Part shown: positions 1-11,135 of the stretch, piece after piece
Layout: each line of letters opens with the position of its first letter
Position numbering within the stretch: position 1 is the stretch's first letter
Assembly: GCA_963920525.1 (NCBI GenBank)
Contig: OY986437.1
Location: 30,051,063-30,115,062, forward strand
Source: Dichetophora obliterata
Lineage: Eukaryota > Arthropoda > Insecta > Diptera > Sciomyzidae
Direction of reading: 5' to 3'
DNA length: 64,000 nt
The notes under the pieces: model-generated
Told to the model about the DNA's origin: nothing
The model's input: the letters and a program-made list of their open reading frames with translations, nothing else
The model's database searches: none
Program-made: the position numbers and the translations under genes

Positions 1-241
1 CGAAAACTAACACATTACATATTATATTATATGAAAATATTTATATGGAAAGACTCCAAGTCTTTTCTTATATTTTTGTATGAAGAAAATTTATAAAACA
101 ATTCAAAAAAATTTTAAATATGCAGAGAAGTTTGTAAAAAATGTAAATTTAGAAAAAAAACAACGAGTTGGGTCTCGATCCCGGGCTCCCGAAAGCTTAC
201 TTTCATTTGTATTGATGCAAAATAAGCTATTGATTTTTAAC

Positions 242-310
242 AACCACGATAGACGAGTTGGTAAGATGTCGGACCGCCACATAAGAGGACCATGGTTCAA
301 ATCTGAAATT
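242..310 (+). repeat. tRNA-like sequence, possible SINE head
   Basis: The stretch contains an A-box-like segment (GACGAGTTGGTAAGATGTC) followed about 30 bases later by a B-box-like GGTTCAAATCTG, the spacing of an RNA polymerase III internal promoter. No tRNA acceptor stem closes around it, so it is read as a degenerate tRNA-derived repeat rather than a tRNA gene. A second B-box-like motif in the opposite orientation lies near 170-182. The inference rests on box spacing only. Confidence 0.35.
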
Positions 311-371
311 GTTAGTAATTTTTTATTTCAAGTTAATATATATATTGCTTTTCCTTCTAACGTGACTTCTT

Positions 372-472
372 GAAAGAGCGCTTCTAGCAGGTCTCTTTTG
401 AGCAAGCAGAGCGGAAGGCCTGCAAGGAGTGTGGAAGACCTTAGGCAGGCCTGCTAGAAGTCTTTCGGACTC
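372..472. repeat. Short foldback repeat
   Basis: CTTCTAGCAG at 381-390 is the inverse complement of CTGCTAGAAG at 451-460, with imperfect pairing extending on both sides (GAAAG.. / ..CTTTC). The GC-rich spacer stands out from the AT-rich surroundings. It may be a small MITE or a hairpin; no target duplication was found. Confidence 0.4.
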
Positions 473-756
473 CTGCAATTGCCCACTGGGATAGTACTCA
501 TTATATCTAGTGGATAATAAGTACAAAAACAAGTCATAAATTCTTAAATAAATAAAGAATGTATATATAAACAGCAAGAAGTGTTGGTTAGCATAGAAAA
601 GTGACTTTACTTCACTTAAGAGTGGATTTCGAAATAAACCGTCGCACAGTGAACTGTCTCCATATAAACGATGGACAAAAAAAAAGGAGTTCTCCTATGA
701 TAATGCAATTTTGTATGCTTAATTAGTTTAAGCTAATAATTAGTAAAAGCTAAAAA

Positions 757-1150
757 TTAATCTAAGCTAAAAAATGGTCGAAATCGGTTCGACCCTAGGG
801 CTACCTCCCTTGGACGTATATGAATTTTTTTAATTGATTTTGTATGGGAGGTACATACAAAAGTTGGCCGATCTTAACAAAAATTTTTCAGAAGATTAAT
901 CAAATAGAGTTATAGATGTGTACTGAAAATAATCGAAATCGCTTCAATGTGACGGGTACCACCTTTGGATTTAGTTTAATATTTTACTTGATTTTGTATG
1001 GGAGGTACATACAAAAATTGGCCGATCTTAACGAAAATTCGTCAAAATGATAGTAAAATAGAATAACAGATGCGTACTAAAAATAGTCAAAATCGGTTAG
1101 ACCCAGGGGTACCTACCTTGGACCTATATTAATTTTTTACTTGCTTTTGT
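757..1150 (+). repeat. Tandem repeat, ~154-bp unit, 2.5 copies
   Basis: The motif GATTTTGTATGGGAGGTACA starts at 836 and again at 990, and a diverged version (GCTTTTGTATG) at 1143, giving a period of 153-154 bp. Other unit landmarks recur in step: AAATCGGTT, GGGGTACCTACC/GGGCTACCTCCC and GGCCGATCTTAAC. The wording (an 'aaatcggt' phrase and 'tatgggaggt') is reminiscent of the longer ~141-bp array near 8.0-9.4 kb, so it may be the internal array of a related repeat element. Confidence 0.8.
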
Positions 1151-1336
1151 ATGTAAACTTTTAATTTTAAGCATTTAAAAAAAATATTTTTGTAGGACGA
1201 AGTAGGAAAAGTTATTTTCAGTTCCATATTGTACAATATATGTGTTTTAATAATCCGAAAAAAATCACTTATTTTAACATATTCTATTGGTTTTCCACCA
1301 AAATATGCAAATTTTTCATTATTTCTTATTCAAATA

Positions 1337-1941
1337 CAGTGTTGCGCAAAATAATAGCAACAAATAAGTGCGCTGCAACAAAATCGTGTATCTTTTTTAA
1401 TATTGGGGACACACAAAATGATTACAGGAATCAAAGCATATATTCATACATCATATATAAAGCATATCAAATTCAAATTTGGTTTTGTTTTTTTTATTAA
1501 ATTTAAAATTAATGTGACATTCAATTTGTCTGAGAGCAAAACAAAAGCAAAAAAACTTGAAAAATGTAAAAAGAGAACAGAAGTTCCAAGAATTACCGGA
1601 AAAAGTTCCGTTATTGTAAAGCACGTGTTGTTTGTAAGCCCATAAATTTTAAGTTTAGTTTTGTTTTTGCGCTAGTTGTTGCGCTAGTTGTATCAAACAG
1701 TTTGATATTAATAGGTCAATAGTTTGCAGATTAATAAAGAAATATACCGCTGCGTGATGACAGGAACATTTGTGGCGTGATCAAACGAAATGCATTTGCC
1801 ACCAAAAAAAAAGCCAAATTTGAATATGATTTGTCCTGAATATGATGTATGAATATATGCTTTTTTCCTATAATCATTTTTGTGTGTCCCTAATATTTAA
1901 AAAGATACACGATTTTGTTGCTGTTATTTTGCGCAACACTG
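1337..1941. mobile_element. Tc1/mariner-type nonautonomous element (MITE)
   Basis: The ends are inverted repeats starting CAGTGTTGCGCAAAATAATA on the left and its near-perfect complement on the right, with similarity extending inward (ATACACGATTTTGTTGC, the TTTGTGTGTCCC region, and a subterminal TATATTCATACATCATAT match). Each end is flanked by TA, at 1335-1336 and 1942-1943. CAGT termini and a TA target duplication are typical of the Tc1/mariner superfamily. The 605-bp interior has no transposase reading frame, so the copy would depend on a transposase elsewhere. Confidence 0.85.
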
Positions 1942-2374
1942 TATATCGAATTTCGAAACCACTTTAAAATATTTTGTTTTGAATTTTTAATAAAACAAAT
2001 GCATTTTTTATTAACACATAAACTTCTTAAAATTATGAGCTTTAATTGGCTTAGTTTTATTAACAACTGCATTTTTGGCAATTATTAGTATAAATTACCT
2101 CAAAGAGCTATGTCTAAAATTAGAATTTCTTAAAAAAAAAATACTCAACTTCAAAGCGTTGCAACTCAACCAAAACGCATTTCATTGCTCCAATATTTTG
2201 GATTATCAATAGTCAAAGTATTACCTGTCGATTGATACTAAATTTGCAGGATTTCGAGACACACATTTTTTGATATTTATCCACTAGGCATCCAGTTCAC
2301 TGTGTGTCGGTACATTGAAAGAAAAATACTTTAAAATTGATAATGTCTTAAATCGTGTAACTATATGTTACTGC

Positions 2375-2490
2375 TCCAGTGAAGAAAATATTCGATTCGG
2401 TACCCAGCGGCGATCAACGCAGAAGAGGACGACCGCATCTTCGGCCAAGACCCACATACGGTTGTAGCTCCAACTAAGTAAGTAAGTAAG
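2375..2490 (+). mobile_element. 5'-truncated RTE-clade retrotransposon tail
   Basis: This 116-bp insertion encodes the extreme C-terminus of an RTE ORF (VKKIFDSVPSGDQRRRGRPH), matching VKKTFDSVHSGGQHRRGRPH in the longer RTE copy near 53.1 kb. It ends in a (TAAG)n tail like that copy. A perfect 13-bp duplication TATATGTTACTGC lies on both sides (2362-2374 and 2491-2503). 5' truncation, a simple-repeat 3' tail and a variable-length duplication are the signature of target-primed reverse transcription. Confidence 0.92.
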
Positions 2491-2744
2491 TATATGTTAC
2501 TGCGAGATAACTCAAGCCAAATAAGCAAACATTTTTAAAAAATTATATGTATTGTCTTATAGAAATAATTTAATGTTTATTGCGTTTTCTTATAGTTATG
2601 CTAAATCCCGTCTTAAAAGCACCTATTTAATTTAATTAAGAAATCAGTGATCCAAAAAACTGATAGTCTTTTTTGAGGATCTTTGAAAAATGTTTCGTTA
2701 AAAAATTCTCAACTTTTTTTTATTTCAAAAACAATTATGACCGC

Positions 2745-2822
2745 CCATTGCAGGAATCGAGCTCACTACTTCTTGGTTGATAAGTTAGCCGTTTAGCCTA
2801 CTCGGCTATCGACGCAACTGTT
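2745..2822 (-). repeat. tRNA-like SINE head (minus strand)
   Basis: Read on the minus strand, GATAGCCGAGTAGGCTAAACG resembles an A box and GCTCGATTCCTGC a B box about 35 bases downstream. The implied acceptor stem does not pair well, so this is probably a tRNA-derived SINE head and not a working tRNA. The 3' body of the SINE was not identified. Confidence 0.4.
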
Positions 2823-2984
2823 TTTAATCTTGAAATAAGTGCATACATAAAAAAATTTCAGTTTATACACTAGAGTGGCGCGATTTGATGAAATTATGTT
2901 TGTACAAATTTTCCTTATTAGAGGACAAGAAATTGATTCTAGGGGTATATTATTTTCTCCGTGAAATAAAATGAGCCGTGAAAT

Positions 2985-3055
2985 AAAGTTAGTCAATGAT
3001 ATGAAGGAAAAGATTTTTTAGCCATAACAATTTTTGAGTAATTTTTTGAGTAAAA
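2985..3055 (+). repeat. Fragment of the 790-bp repeat family
   Basis: The phrases TAGTCAATGATATGA and AATTTTTGAGTAATTTTTTGAGT recur in the tandem units at 12.2-15.0 kb (for example near 12801 and 13047), but here the intervening ~230 bases are deleted. It is a short eroded copy immediately 5' of the non-LTR element. Confidence 0.5.
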
Positions 3056-3243
3056 AGTCCTTCAAACAGCATCTGTACACTATCAAAACCTGATGAAAGC
3101 TACACTGTAAACTCAGATGAAACAAATCGTCTTTTACTAAGGACGCATTGTCCGGGATGTGTATTTGAAGAGAGCACCTATCGGACACTGGGGCATGCTA
3201 CTCAGTAATAGGTGGTCAAAAAGGACTTCCAGGCACAATTTTT

Positions 3244-4160
3244 ATGTCCGATAGTGTACGTTCGGCCATATCCAAATTTTGCCCATACAAATCTCCGGGA
3301 CCTGATAAATCTACCCGTGCCTATTACAACAAGGCATTGATTCCATTGTCTCGGATTTTTAAATCCAGTCTTTCATTAGGCCATATTCCTCGCGAATGGA
3401 CAAAGGTTAAGGTCGTTTTTATACCGAAGGTGGGTAAAAAGCCTTAACACTTGCCTTCATCGCAAAGACCGATCAGCCCAAGTTCCTTATTTTTAAAGAC
3501 AATGGAGAAAATACTGAAACTAATCATTAGGGAAAGTAGCTTGAAGGGCATCCCTCTAAACAGGTTTCAGTTTCCGTATCAAGCTGGTAAATCCACAGTC
3601 ACCGCAATACACAGCCTAACCGACACAATTGAAAAGGCTTTTGAGGCAAAGCAAACAACGCCATAAGCCTTCATTGATATTCAAGAAGCCTTTGACAAAA
3701 CGTCATACAATTCAATTAAAGCAACTATGCAGATTAAAAATATTCTTTCCTTAATCATACACTGACTTTTAATCATGCTAAAAGCAGAATCATGACGTTT
3801 GAGCTTTGTGAAATTCGTAACACGATTACTGCCACTAGAGAATGCCCAAAAGGAGGGGTATTTTCACCTCTTCTGTGGACCCTAGTCTTGGACGAACTTT
3901 TCGCTAGTATCAACAATCAGGGTTTTGACACCATAGATTATGCAGATGATCTGTTTACCTCAAGTTTTGGCAGTCATGAATCAACAATATCGGATAGAAT
4001 GCAGAGTGCCCTCATTGACCTTCCAATTGGTGCAAGGAAAAAGGGTTCAGCATAAATCCTGACAGCAGGTAACTAACTGACAAAGCTGCAAAGAATAGCG
4101 TACATCAGTATCACTGGGGCAATGAGAACGTGCCCATCTGAAGCTATGTGTATAATAATT
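3244..4160 (+). pseudogene. Reverse transcriptase domain, non-LTR (broken)
   Basis: Consecutive fragments show the standard RT order: KSPGPDKSTRAYYNKAL, VVFIPKVGKKP, QRPISPSSLFLKTMEKIL, FQFPYQAGKSTVTAIHSL, CPKGGVFSPLLWTLVLDELF and YADDLFTSSF (the YADD catalytic motif at about 3940-3951). A stop at 3445-3447, frame breaks around 3666-3790 and a stop near 4053-4055 make it non-functional. The YADD motif itself survives. Confidence 0.85.
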
Positions 4161-4215
4161 GGTCACCCCCTTTAACAATAATTACACTATGACACAAAAT
4201 GAGGGTCGTTGTCTT

Positions 4216-4588
4216 GGGGGCAAACCAAACCAATCTCAAACGATAGTATTTTACATCAATAACAAAAGCCAAAGTCCCAACCTTTGACCTACCTTGTGAC
4301 TAATACAGTCTTTTACAAAAAAAGGCCAAATTGACTCACACTGGAATTAGCTAGGGGGTTAAAGTGTTCCGAAAAAATATTCCCCGGAAAATTTTAAATG
4401 AGGCTTCCCAAGACAAGAACCACCCTAATTAAGTTAAACATATAATTTTTTATATTTGTTAATTTCATTTTGACCAAAAAAATTAAAATTTAAGACCACT
4501 GTAAAAACATTTGTGACGTAGTAGAACAAAAAGGCTTTTGTTACTGATGTCAAACACTATCGTTTGAGATTGGTTTGGTTCACCCCCG
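4216..4588. mobile_element. MITE inside the non-LTR element
   Basis: The left end, GGGGGCAAACCAAACCAATC with ~35 further bases, is the inverse complement of the right end, which finishes GATTGGTTTGGTTCACCCCC. The match runs about 55 bp on each side (through CAAACGATAGTATT and AACAAAAGCC). The 373-bp unit interrupts the retrotransposon between its post-RT region and its RNase H region. No clear target duplication is visible, though CACCCCC also occurs at 4162-4168 in the left flank. Confidence 0.85.
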
Positions 4589-4799
4589 AAAATATGTGTT
4601 GCACTGTGTTATCGAAGAAGAGAGTCATGTCTGCAAGTGCACTAAGAATGGAGGAAATAGGTGATTATAAGGCAGGGAATTTTACGAGTCTCATGAAGAT
4701 ACTTAAAACCTTCGAAAATGACCCCTTGCTAAAATCCCGGACAGGTTGCAGGTCGAAACCTTACAGGGTCGTTATAACCAATACGCAACTGTGGAGGAG

Positions 4800-5530
4800 T
4801 GATAGCTTCACATTTGATCCTGTCTCACAGATATGGTATACTGATGGGTCAAAACTTGAAAATGGAGTAACAGGAGCGCTAGGATATACAGTCCCAATTT
4901 CCAAAAAGCTCTTGCAATGGGATACACGCCGACCATATTGTAGGCGGAGGTATATGCCATGCATGTATGTGTTAGGGAATGTCTCCGTAGGAAATCCAAG
5001 GGAGCACATATCTACATACTTTCAGATAGTCAATCGGCCTTAAAGGCCCTGCAAGCCTACGAGCTCGAATCGAGACTAGTTTCCAATTGCGTTAAACACG
5101 CTGGGACAAAAGAATAAAATAGAATTGTGGTGGGTTCCAGGTCACCAAGAATTCGAGGGCAACGAAAGCGCGGATGACCTTGCCAAAAGAGGAGCATCTC
5201 GAACTCTTATTGGCCCCGAACCATTTTGTAGTCTGGCAACAAAATGCTGCATTTTTGAAAAGGTTAGGAAGTGGGAAAACAAAAAATGTCAGTGCCACTG
5301 GAACAATATCAATAGACAGAGGCAAGCTAAGAAATTTTTAACTCTCAGTAAAGTTAAATCAAAAGATTTGTTCAAGATAACTAAAACAGACCTTAGAATT
5401 CTAACCAGATACTTCACGGGTTACTGTTCACTCAGATATCATCTTAAAAAGATGGGTCTATCTGAATGGGTCTATCTGAATCTGCAGACTTTGAGAGGAG
5501 GAGGAAAGCCCAGAACCGATTATAAGTGAA
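4800..5530 (+). pseudogene. RNase H domain and C-terminus of the non-LTR element (broken)
   Basis: IWYTDGSKLENGVTGALGYT (about 4831-4890) carries the first catalytic Asp motif (TDGSK) of retrotransposon RNase H. After a frame break, WWVPGHQEFEGNESADDLAK (about 5128-5187) supplies the conserved GH...GNE.AD.LAK segment. The following ~110 residues end at a TGA near 5527-5529. The domain sits directly 3' of the RT remains, the arrangement of R1/I/LOA-like ORF2 proteins. Confidence 0.8.
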
Positions 5531-5689
5531 TGTCCGGTAATCTGCAGCCTAAGGTGTCTCCACTTTGGAGGGGCAGTAGTGCCCCATCAACGATTTCGAA
5601 CACCAAGCTAGAAACAGTGCTAAAATTTATTTAAAGCCTAAGATCTGGAGAGTTAATCAAGGGCAAGGCACAAAAGATCCTATGGGTCG

Positions 5690-6215
5690 CGTTGCACATG
5701 CGCCCACTACAAAAAAACTAACTGAGTAAAAAGTTAATATTTTGGGCCTTTTTTGAAAAAATATAAAAAATGTATACACTGACCTAACGGTACAGTTCAA
5801 ACTGTTTTTATTAAGTGCTTTTATTGAACTTTTTAACGAAATATATAAATTTGAATGAAATATATTTATAAACAGCGGAGATATTTGCATCGAAAGTCAA
5901 AACTTGGATTTTTTATGTAGTTTTTTTTTCTCATGCTTAAGTAACAATGTTTTATGAAAAAGTTATTGTACCAATTGAAATTTTTTAATATTAAATATGC
6001 GGAAAATTCTGATTCTAAAAAGTATTTCGCAAACAAAATTTACCTTAGTTAAAAATGAGCGAAAGGGGTATGGTCAAAACTCAGTAGGAATCAATCTAAT
6101 CTAGAATACACAAAAAATGTGTACTAAATAAAATTGAGCGCGATCCGTTCAGCCGTTTAGACTTGTATTAAGGTCAAACAAACAGAAAATGAGTTTTATC
6201 AATATAGATTAAAAT
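5690..6215 (+). repeat. Copy of the 790-bp repeat family
   Basis: The segment shares a series of landmarks with the tandem units at 12.2-15.0 kb: AAAAAGTTAATATTTTGG, CACTGACCTAACGGTACAGT, ACAGCGGAGATATTTGCATC, TTTTTTTCTCATGCTTAAGT, GATCCGTTCAGCCGTTTAGA and a terminal AATGAGTTTTATCAATATAG. It abuts the 3' end of the non-LTR element. No coding capacity is visible. Confidence 0.7.
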
Positions 6216-7680
6216 TTATTTTTATTGCTTAAAATTAGTTTTGATGGCACATCTTTCATCTGAAAATATAAAATTTGAGTTTTGATAGTCTTACACGAAA
6301 TAAACAATATCGTCTTAGGAGAAAATATTATTATTCAATGAGAAACGCTTAAGATCTAAGAAACGTCGCAATTCGATGCTTGTTTTTTGCCCTTTATACA
6401 TATTTTTCCTACTTAAACGAATAGTCATTAAGATGAGATCCATTCTTGTTCGATTTCTTACTGCAGTTTTCATAGAAGAAATGGTTGAATAAAAAAAATT
6501 ATTTTGATATGATACAAAAAATGTCCGTGAAAAGTTGTAGAAGAAGCTATGAGGAAGCCGTTTTCCCATACCTTCTGAACTTTCAACTGGGTCAGTTGTA
6601 GTAAGACGCAAGCAATAATAACTAGCCAGTAAAAGTTAATTAAGCAATTTATATCAATTGCGAAAAAACGGCAAACATTTTTTTAACTTTTGGTTTTTAT
6701 GGACAAGATATGTTCACAAACAACATAACATAAACGAAATGAGTCATTGTTACTTCATCATCACTATGATCTTCAACTTAATTTCTCTTCACAACTAATG
6801 AGAAAAATAATTTAATTATCAGTGAGAAATCTATTAAAAAGCAATAGCTTAATGAAAACAACAATTGATAGCTTATTTTACAAAAAAAAAAAAAAAAAAA
6901 AAAAAAAATTCTTGCCAAGTTCAGCGTTTTGATAGTTATGTTTATCATTGGCATGTATATAAAAAATATTTTATCATATTTCGTTACGCTTTTGTTCCGC
7001 CTGAATGCTGAAGGAACAAAAAATTTAAAAAATGCCATGATTTTTTTATTGTTATATTGTTACTTTGCTCATATTTTCAATATGTTTTAGTTTTTTATGG
7101 GACTGCAACAAATTGTTCTAGCTTTTGTGTAATGAATACGAGTACATACTTTCGATTCAAATACATTTAATTTTTTTCATATTTGCTTTTTTTTAGTTGC
7201 CTTTTTTTTTGTTGTGTAAGTCATAAAAACAATAATAAAGAAAATTTAACAGGTTCTGCTTGAAAAATAATAAATTCCAATACCTTTATTATTTATTATA
7301 CTTTATTATTTCTTCATAGTAATGCAATTACTGTAAATGCTTTTGATTGTTTGTTTTAAAGGTAATGCAAATAAAAACTTCAATAACAATGTTAGCCACA
7401 CAGCCAAACAACAAGTATCGAAAAACACTTGTTCATCAAATTACATGCAACAGGAAGTTCTTTAAATTAAGTTATGAACATGTTTAAAGTTACGCCTGAT
7501 GAAATTAATATGGACAATGCGGGCATTCATAACAATAGCTTACAGAACACATAACTATTTTTATCTGAAATAATTTTTACCCTAACAACGTCTCTGATAA
7601 GAGAATGAAAATACAAACTATTTCAAAAACACACAACAAATTTAGTTAAAACTGTAGTTATAGAATATATATATATATAT
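6216..7680. other. Gene-free AT-rich stretch
   Basis: No reading frame here resembles a known protein. A pure run of 27 A residues occupies 6882-6908, possibly a retroposed tail or simple-sequence expansion. The right edge runs into a (TA)n microsatellite that hosts the next MITE. Confidence 0.6.
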
Positions 7681-7988
7681 TAGGGCGGGTCAAATTCTGG
7701 CTCAGCGAAATTCGTAAATACATGTAATTTCAAGACTTTTTCTCCACTACAGCATATACAAATTCTGAAAAAAAGCTGTGCGGACTTTCGTAAATAGATT
7801 CATACACATACATTCATACATTCATATTTTATAATTGAGAACAAAATCTATTTACGAAAGTCCGTACAGCTTTTTTTCAGAATTTGTATATGCTGTAGTG
7901 GAGACAAAGTCTTGAAATTACATGTATTTTACGAATTTCGCTGAGCCAGACCACCAAAAAATTCGTCCATACAAATTGACCCGCCCTA
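7681..7988. mobile_element. Palindromic MITE in a (TA)n tract
   Basis: Almost the entire 308 bp is an inverted repeat: TAGGGCGGGTCAA at the left matches TTGACCCGCCCTA at the right, and the pairing continues through the TTTCGTAAATACATGTAATT, TGTAGTGGAGA and AAGCTGTGCGGACTTTCGTA regions, with arms of roughly 130 bp around a short spacer. It is flanked by (TA)n on both sides, so a TA target duplication is likely but cannot be proven. The arms remain highly similar, indicating a recent copy. Confidence 0.9.
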
Positions 7989-8039
7989 ATATATATATAT
8001 TACTAGCTGAAACCCGGCGCGTTGCTGCCAATCTCCCTA

Positions 8040-9420
8040 TTCAAACGCCCATAAAATGTTATCAGTTAAACAGCATGTCTAAATTGAGGTCAAATACTGA
8101 ATTCTGAGACTGTGCGACCTATATCCACAAAGCTATTCGATATAACAAATTTGGGTTGTATAGGAAGTGCCACTCTCTCTTTATCACCGCTAATAGAATG
8201 TAATCAATTAAACTGGATGTCTACATGGAGGTCGAATACCGAATTCCAAAACTGTGCGACATATTACTCCAAAACTATTCGATAGCACAAATTTTGATTG
8301 TATGGGAGGTGCCACTCTCCTTTTCCCTACGCCCATAAAATTTTAGCAATGAAACTGCATGAGTACATTGAGGTCGAATACTGAATTTTGAGGCTGAGTT
8401 ACCTATAACTCCAAATCTATTCGATATCGCAAATTTGGGTTAAATTGGAGGTGTCACGCCCCCCCGACAAACTCTAAAAAATTTTATCAGTAAATCTGCA
8501 AGCGTAAATTTTGGTCGAATACTGAGTTCCGACGCTGTGCGACCTTGAACTACAAAGCTATTCGATATCACAAATTTTCGTTGTATGGGAGGTGCCACTC
8601 CCCCTTGATCAACGCTCATAAAATGTAATCAATGAAACTGCATGTGTACATTGAGGTCCAATACTGAATTCCAAAGCTGTGAGACCTATAACCCCAATGC
8701 TATTTGATATCTCTAATTTGGGTTAAATAGGAGGTTTCACGCCCCCTTGTCGTACGCCCATATTATGTAATTAATGAAACTGCATGTATAAATTGGGGCC
8801 GAATACTGAATTCTGACGCTGATATTCAATATCGCAAATTTACGTTAAATGGGAGGTGCCACGCCCCTCTTACCAATGAACATACATTGAATCAATGAAA
8901 CTGCATGTGTATATTGAGGTCGAATACTGAATTTCGGCGTTGTACGACTTATAACTCTAAAACTATTTGATAGCACAAAGTTGGGTTGTATGGGAAGTGC
9001 CACTCCCCTTTGCCCTACGACGACAAAATGTAAGTATTGAAAATGCATGTATAAATTTAGGTCGAATACCGAATTCTTACGCTGTCAACCTATAACTTCA
9101 AAGCAATACGATATCGCAAATTTGGGTTGTAAGGGAGATGTCACGCCTCCCTGTCCAACGCCCATAAAATAAAACCATTGAAACTGCATGTGTAAATTGA
9201 GGTCAAAAACTGAATTCCAAAGATGAATTCCTATAACTTCAAAGCTATTCGATATCACAAATTTGGGTTGTATCGGAGGTGCCCCTTCCCCCTTGTCCAC
9301 TCCCATAAAATTTCATCACAGAAACGGTACGTCTAAATTGTGGTCAAATACCGAATTTCTAAGCTGTGCGACCCATAACTCTAACTAAAGCTATTCGATA
9401 ACAACAATTTTTTATTTATA
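8040..9420 (+). repeat. Tandem array, ~141-bp unit, about 9.5 copies
   Basis: The landmark (CG)CCCATAAAAT recurs at about 8047, 8187, 8331, 8471, 8614, 8757, 8878, 9019, 9160 and 9301, giving spacings of mostly 140-144 bp with one short unit (~121). Each unit also carries GAAACTGCATGTGTA, GAGGTCGAATACTGAATTC, GCTGTGCGACCTATAAC, GCTATTCGATATC and TATGGGAGGTGCCAC. Units have diverged by scattered substitutions, so the array is not freshly amplified. Confidence 0.9.
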
Positions 9421-9846
9421 TGTGGGAGGTAAAAGTGGGTGTGGCATTGCCCCTTAAACCATCTCGTATTCAAAGCAAAGCGTACTTACAAAATTTGAGC
9501 TCAATCGGACCAATGGTTTCAAAGTATTTTGATATTTTCTTTAAAGTAGGCGTAGATGAATTGTGACCACGCCCATTTTTTCAAAGTTAGTTATAGTTAT
9601 CATACGAACTTATTTACCAAATTTTAATTTAATACGACCAAAACCGTCTTAAATACAGCATTTTTATTGATTTGTGGGCGACAAAAGGGGGTGTGGTACA
9701 AAACCTGCAAAGATACACACATGCAATTTCTTATGTGCACCCTCCACACAGACCCCAATCACCCCTGAAAATTTCATTGAAATCGGGCAAGCCGTCTAGG
9801 AGGAGTATGCGAACAGGAAGTTTTGCCACTTAATTTTATATATATA

Positions 9847-11135
9847 TTGGGGGTTGGAATTAATTTTAAAGGTTTTTTTTTTCGTTTTTTGAGCATTTAT
9901 TTAGAAACAACGGTACAATGTATATTATTCAAAGTATTGTCCATCGTTAGCTACAACATTTTCCCATCTTTCTGGCAGCATATAGATTCCGCGCCGAAAG
10001 AACGATTTGTCTTTTGAGGCAATCCACGAATCGACCCATTTTTTGGTATCCTCGTAAGAAGTGAAGCGCTGCTCAGCCAAGCCATGCGTCATCGATCTGA
10101 ATAGGTGGTAGTCGGAAGGGGCTATGCCTGGGCTATAAGGCGGGTGGGGTAGCACATCCCAATTCAGCGCCTCCAACATTTCCTTGACGGTTCTTGCAAC
10201 ATGTGGCCGTGCGTTGTCATGTTGAAAAACCACTTTGTCGTGTCTTTTGGCATATTCCGGCCGTTTAACCTTTAATGCTCGGCTCAATTGCATCAATTGT
10301 TGTTGGTAGCGTTCCCCAGTGATGGTTTCGTTAGGTTTTAGCAGCTCATAGTACACGACACCCTTCTGATCCCACCAAATACACAGCATAAGCTTGGCGC
10401 CATGAATATTCGGCTTGGCCCTCGATGTTGATGCATGGCCGGGTGGTCCCCACGATTTTTTTCGCTTAGGATTATCGTAATGGATCCACTTTTCATCGCC
10501 AGTGACAATACGATGCAAAAAACTCTTCCTTTTATGCCGTTGAAGCAGTTGTTCGCACATGCAAAATCGCCGTTCAACGTGTCTCGGCTTCAACTGGTAC
10601 GGCACCCAATTTCCTTGCTTTTGAATCATTCCCATGGCCTTCAAGCGTTTGCCGACCGTTGATAAGTCGACTCCCAATGATTCTGACAATTCTTGAAGGG
10701 TTTGACACGGGTCTTCATCGAGCAAAGCCTCCAATTCCTCATCTTCAAACTTTTTCGGCTGGCCCGGACGCTCTTTGTCTTCCGTATCAAAATCACCACT
10801 TTTAAACCGACGGAACCAGTACTCACAAGTAGAAATCGATGGAGCATAGTCCCCGTAAGCCTCAGTAAGCGTGCGTTGTGCTTCAACCGCTTTTTTCTTC
10901 AAATGGAAGCACAAAAGTAAACCTTCCCGCAAATTGCGTTTTGTTGGAACGAAAGTCGACATGTTCACAGAGAAAAAAATATATGTTGTTTACACTTCAG
11001 TGGAATGACACATACTGAAAAATGAAGCTTACACAATGTGCTTTGAAATGAATATAGTCACAGGCGTGCCCGATGCGATCTATTGATAGTTACGCCATCT
11101 CTTAGAAAACCTTTAAAACTAATTCCAACCCCCAA
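9847..11135 (-). mobile_element. Complete mariner transposon
   Basis: The element is 1289 bp, the usual mariner size. Its ends are near-identical inverted repeats beginning TTGGGGGTTGGAATTA, extending about 30 bp with roughly one difference. TA dinucleotides at 9845-9846 and 11136-11137 are the expected target duplication. It contains one uninterrupted transposase gene on the minus strand and is inserted in the composite repeat element. Intact ORF, matching ends and clean duplication suggest recent, possibly ongoing, activity. Confidence 0.95.
9925..10968 (-). CDS. Mariner transposase, apparently intact
   Basis: This 347-residue protein is the DNA cut-and-paste transposase of a mariner element, expected to bind the terminal repeats and insert at TA. 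The N-terminal ~115 residues form the paired helix-turn-helix DNA-binding region typical of the family (WFRRFKSGDFDTEDKERPGQ). The catalytic D,D34D triad is complete: D158 in VTGDEKW, D251 in FQHDNARPH and D286 in APSDYHLF. The WVPYQL linker motif is WVPHEL in other mariners. One oddity is YSPGIAPSD, where most relatives have YSPDLAPSD: the non-catalytic Asp is Gly281. Length and co-linearity resemble the ~345-residue Mos1 type, with an N-terminal MN extension. No frameshift or internal stop is present. Confidence 0.95.
   Translation of the reverse strand: MNMSTFVPTKRNLREGLLLCFHLKKKAVEAQRTLTEAYGDYAPSISTCEYWFRRFKSGDFDTEDKERPGQPKKFEDEELEALLDEDPCQTLQELSESLGVDLSTVGKRLKAMGMIQKQGNWVPYQLKPRHVERRFCMCEQLLQRHKRKSFLHRIVTGDEKWIHYDNPKRKKSWGPPGHASTSRAKPNIHGAKLMLCIWWDQKGVVYYELLKPNETITGERYQQQLMQLSRALKVKRPEYAKRHDKVVFQHDNARPHVARTVKEMLEALNWDVLPHPPYSPGIAPSDYHLFRSMTHGLAEQRFTSYEDTKKWVDSWIASKDKSFFRRGIYMLPERWENVVANDGQYFE

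Larger units (their letters stand above)
3060..5690 (+). mobile_element. Decayed RNase H-bearing non-LTR retrotransposon
   Basis: Several frames in order encode reverse transcriptase fragments, then an RNase H domain, then a C-terminal tail, all on the plus strand but broken by stops and frameshifts. The 5' end is missing: coding similarity starts just upstream of the RT domain (KPDESYTVNSDETNRLLL near 3090-3145), with no endonuclease or ORF1. Non-LTR families carrying RNase H include the I, R1, LOA and related groups, and LQRIAYISITGAMRTCPS near 4085-4140 is a typical post-RT motif there. The clade cannot be fixed without alignment. The element is split by a MITE. Confidence 0.85.

Noticed and set aside
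8001..9420. CRISPR-like regular repeats
   Set aside because: Units of ~141 bp are contiguous tandem copies with no unique spacers, in a eukaryotic context.
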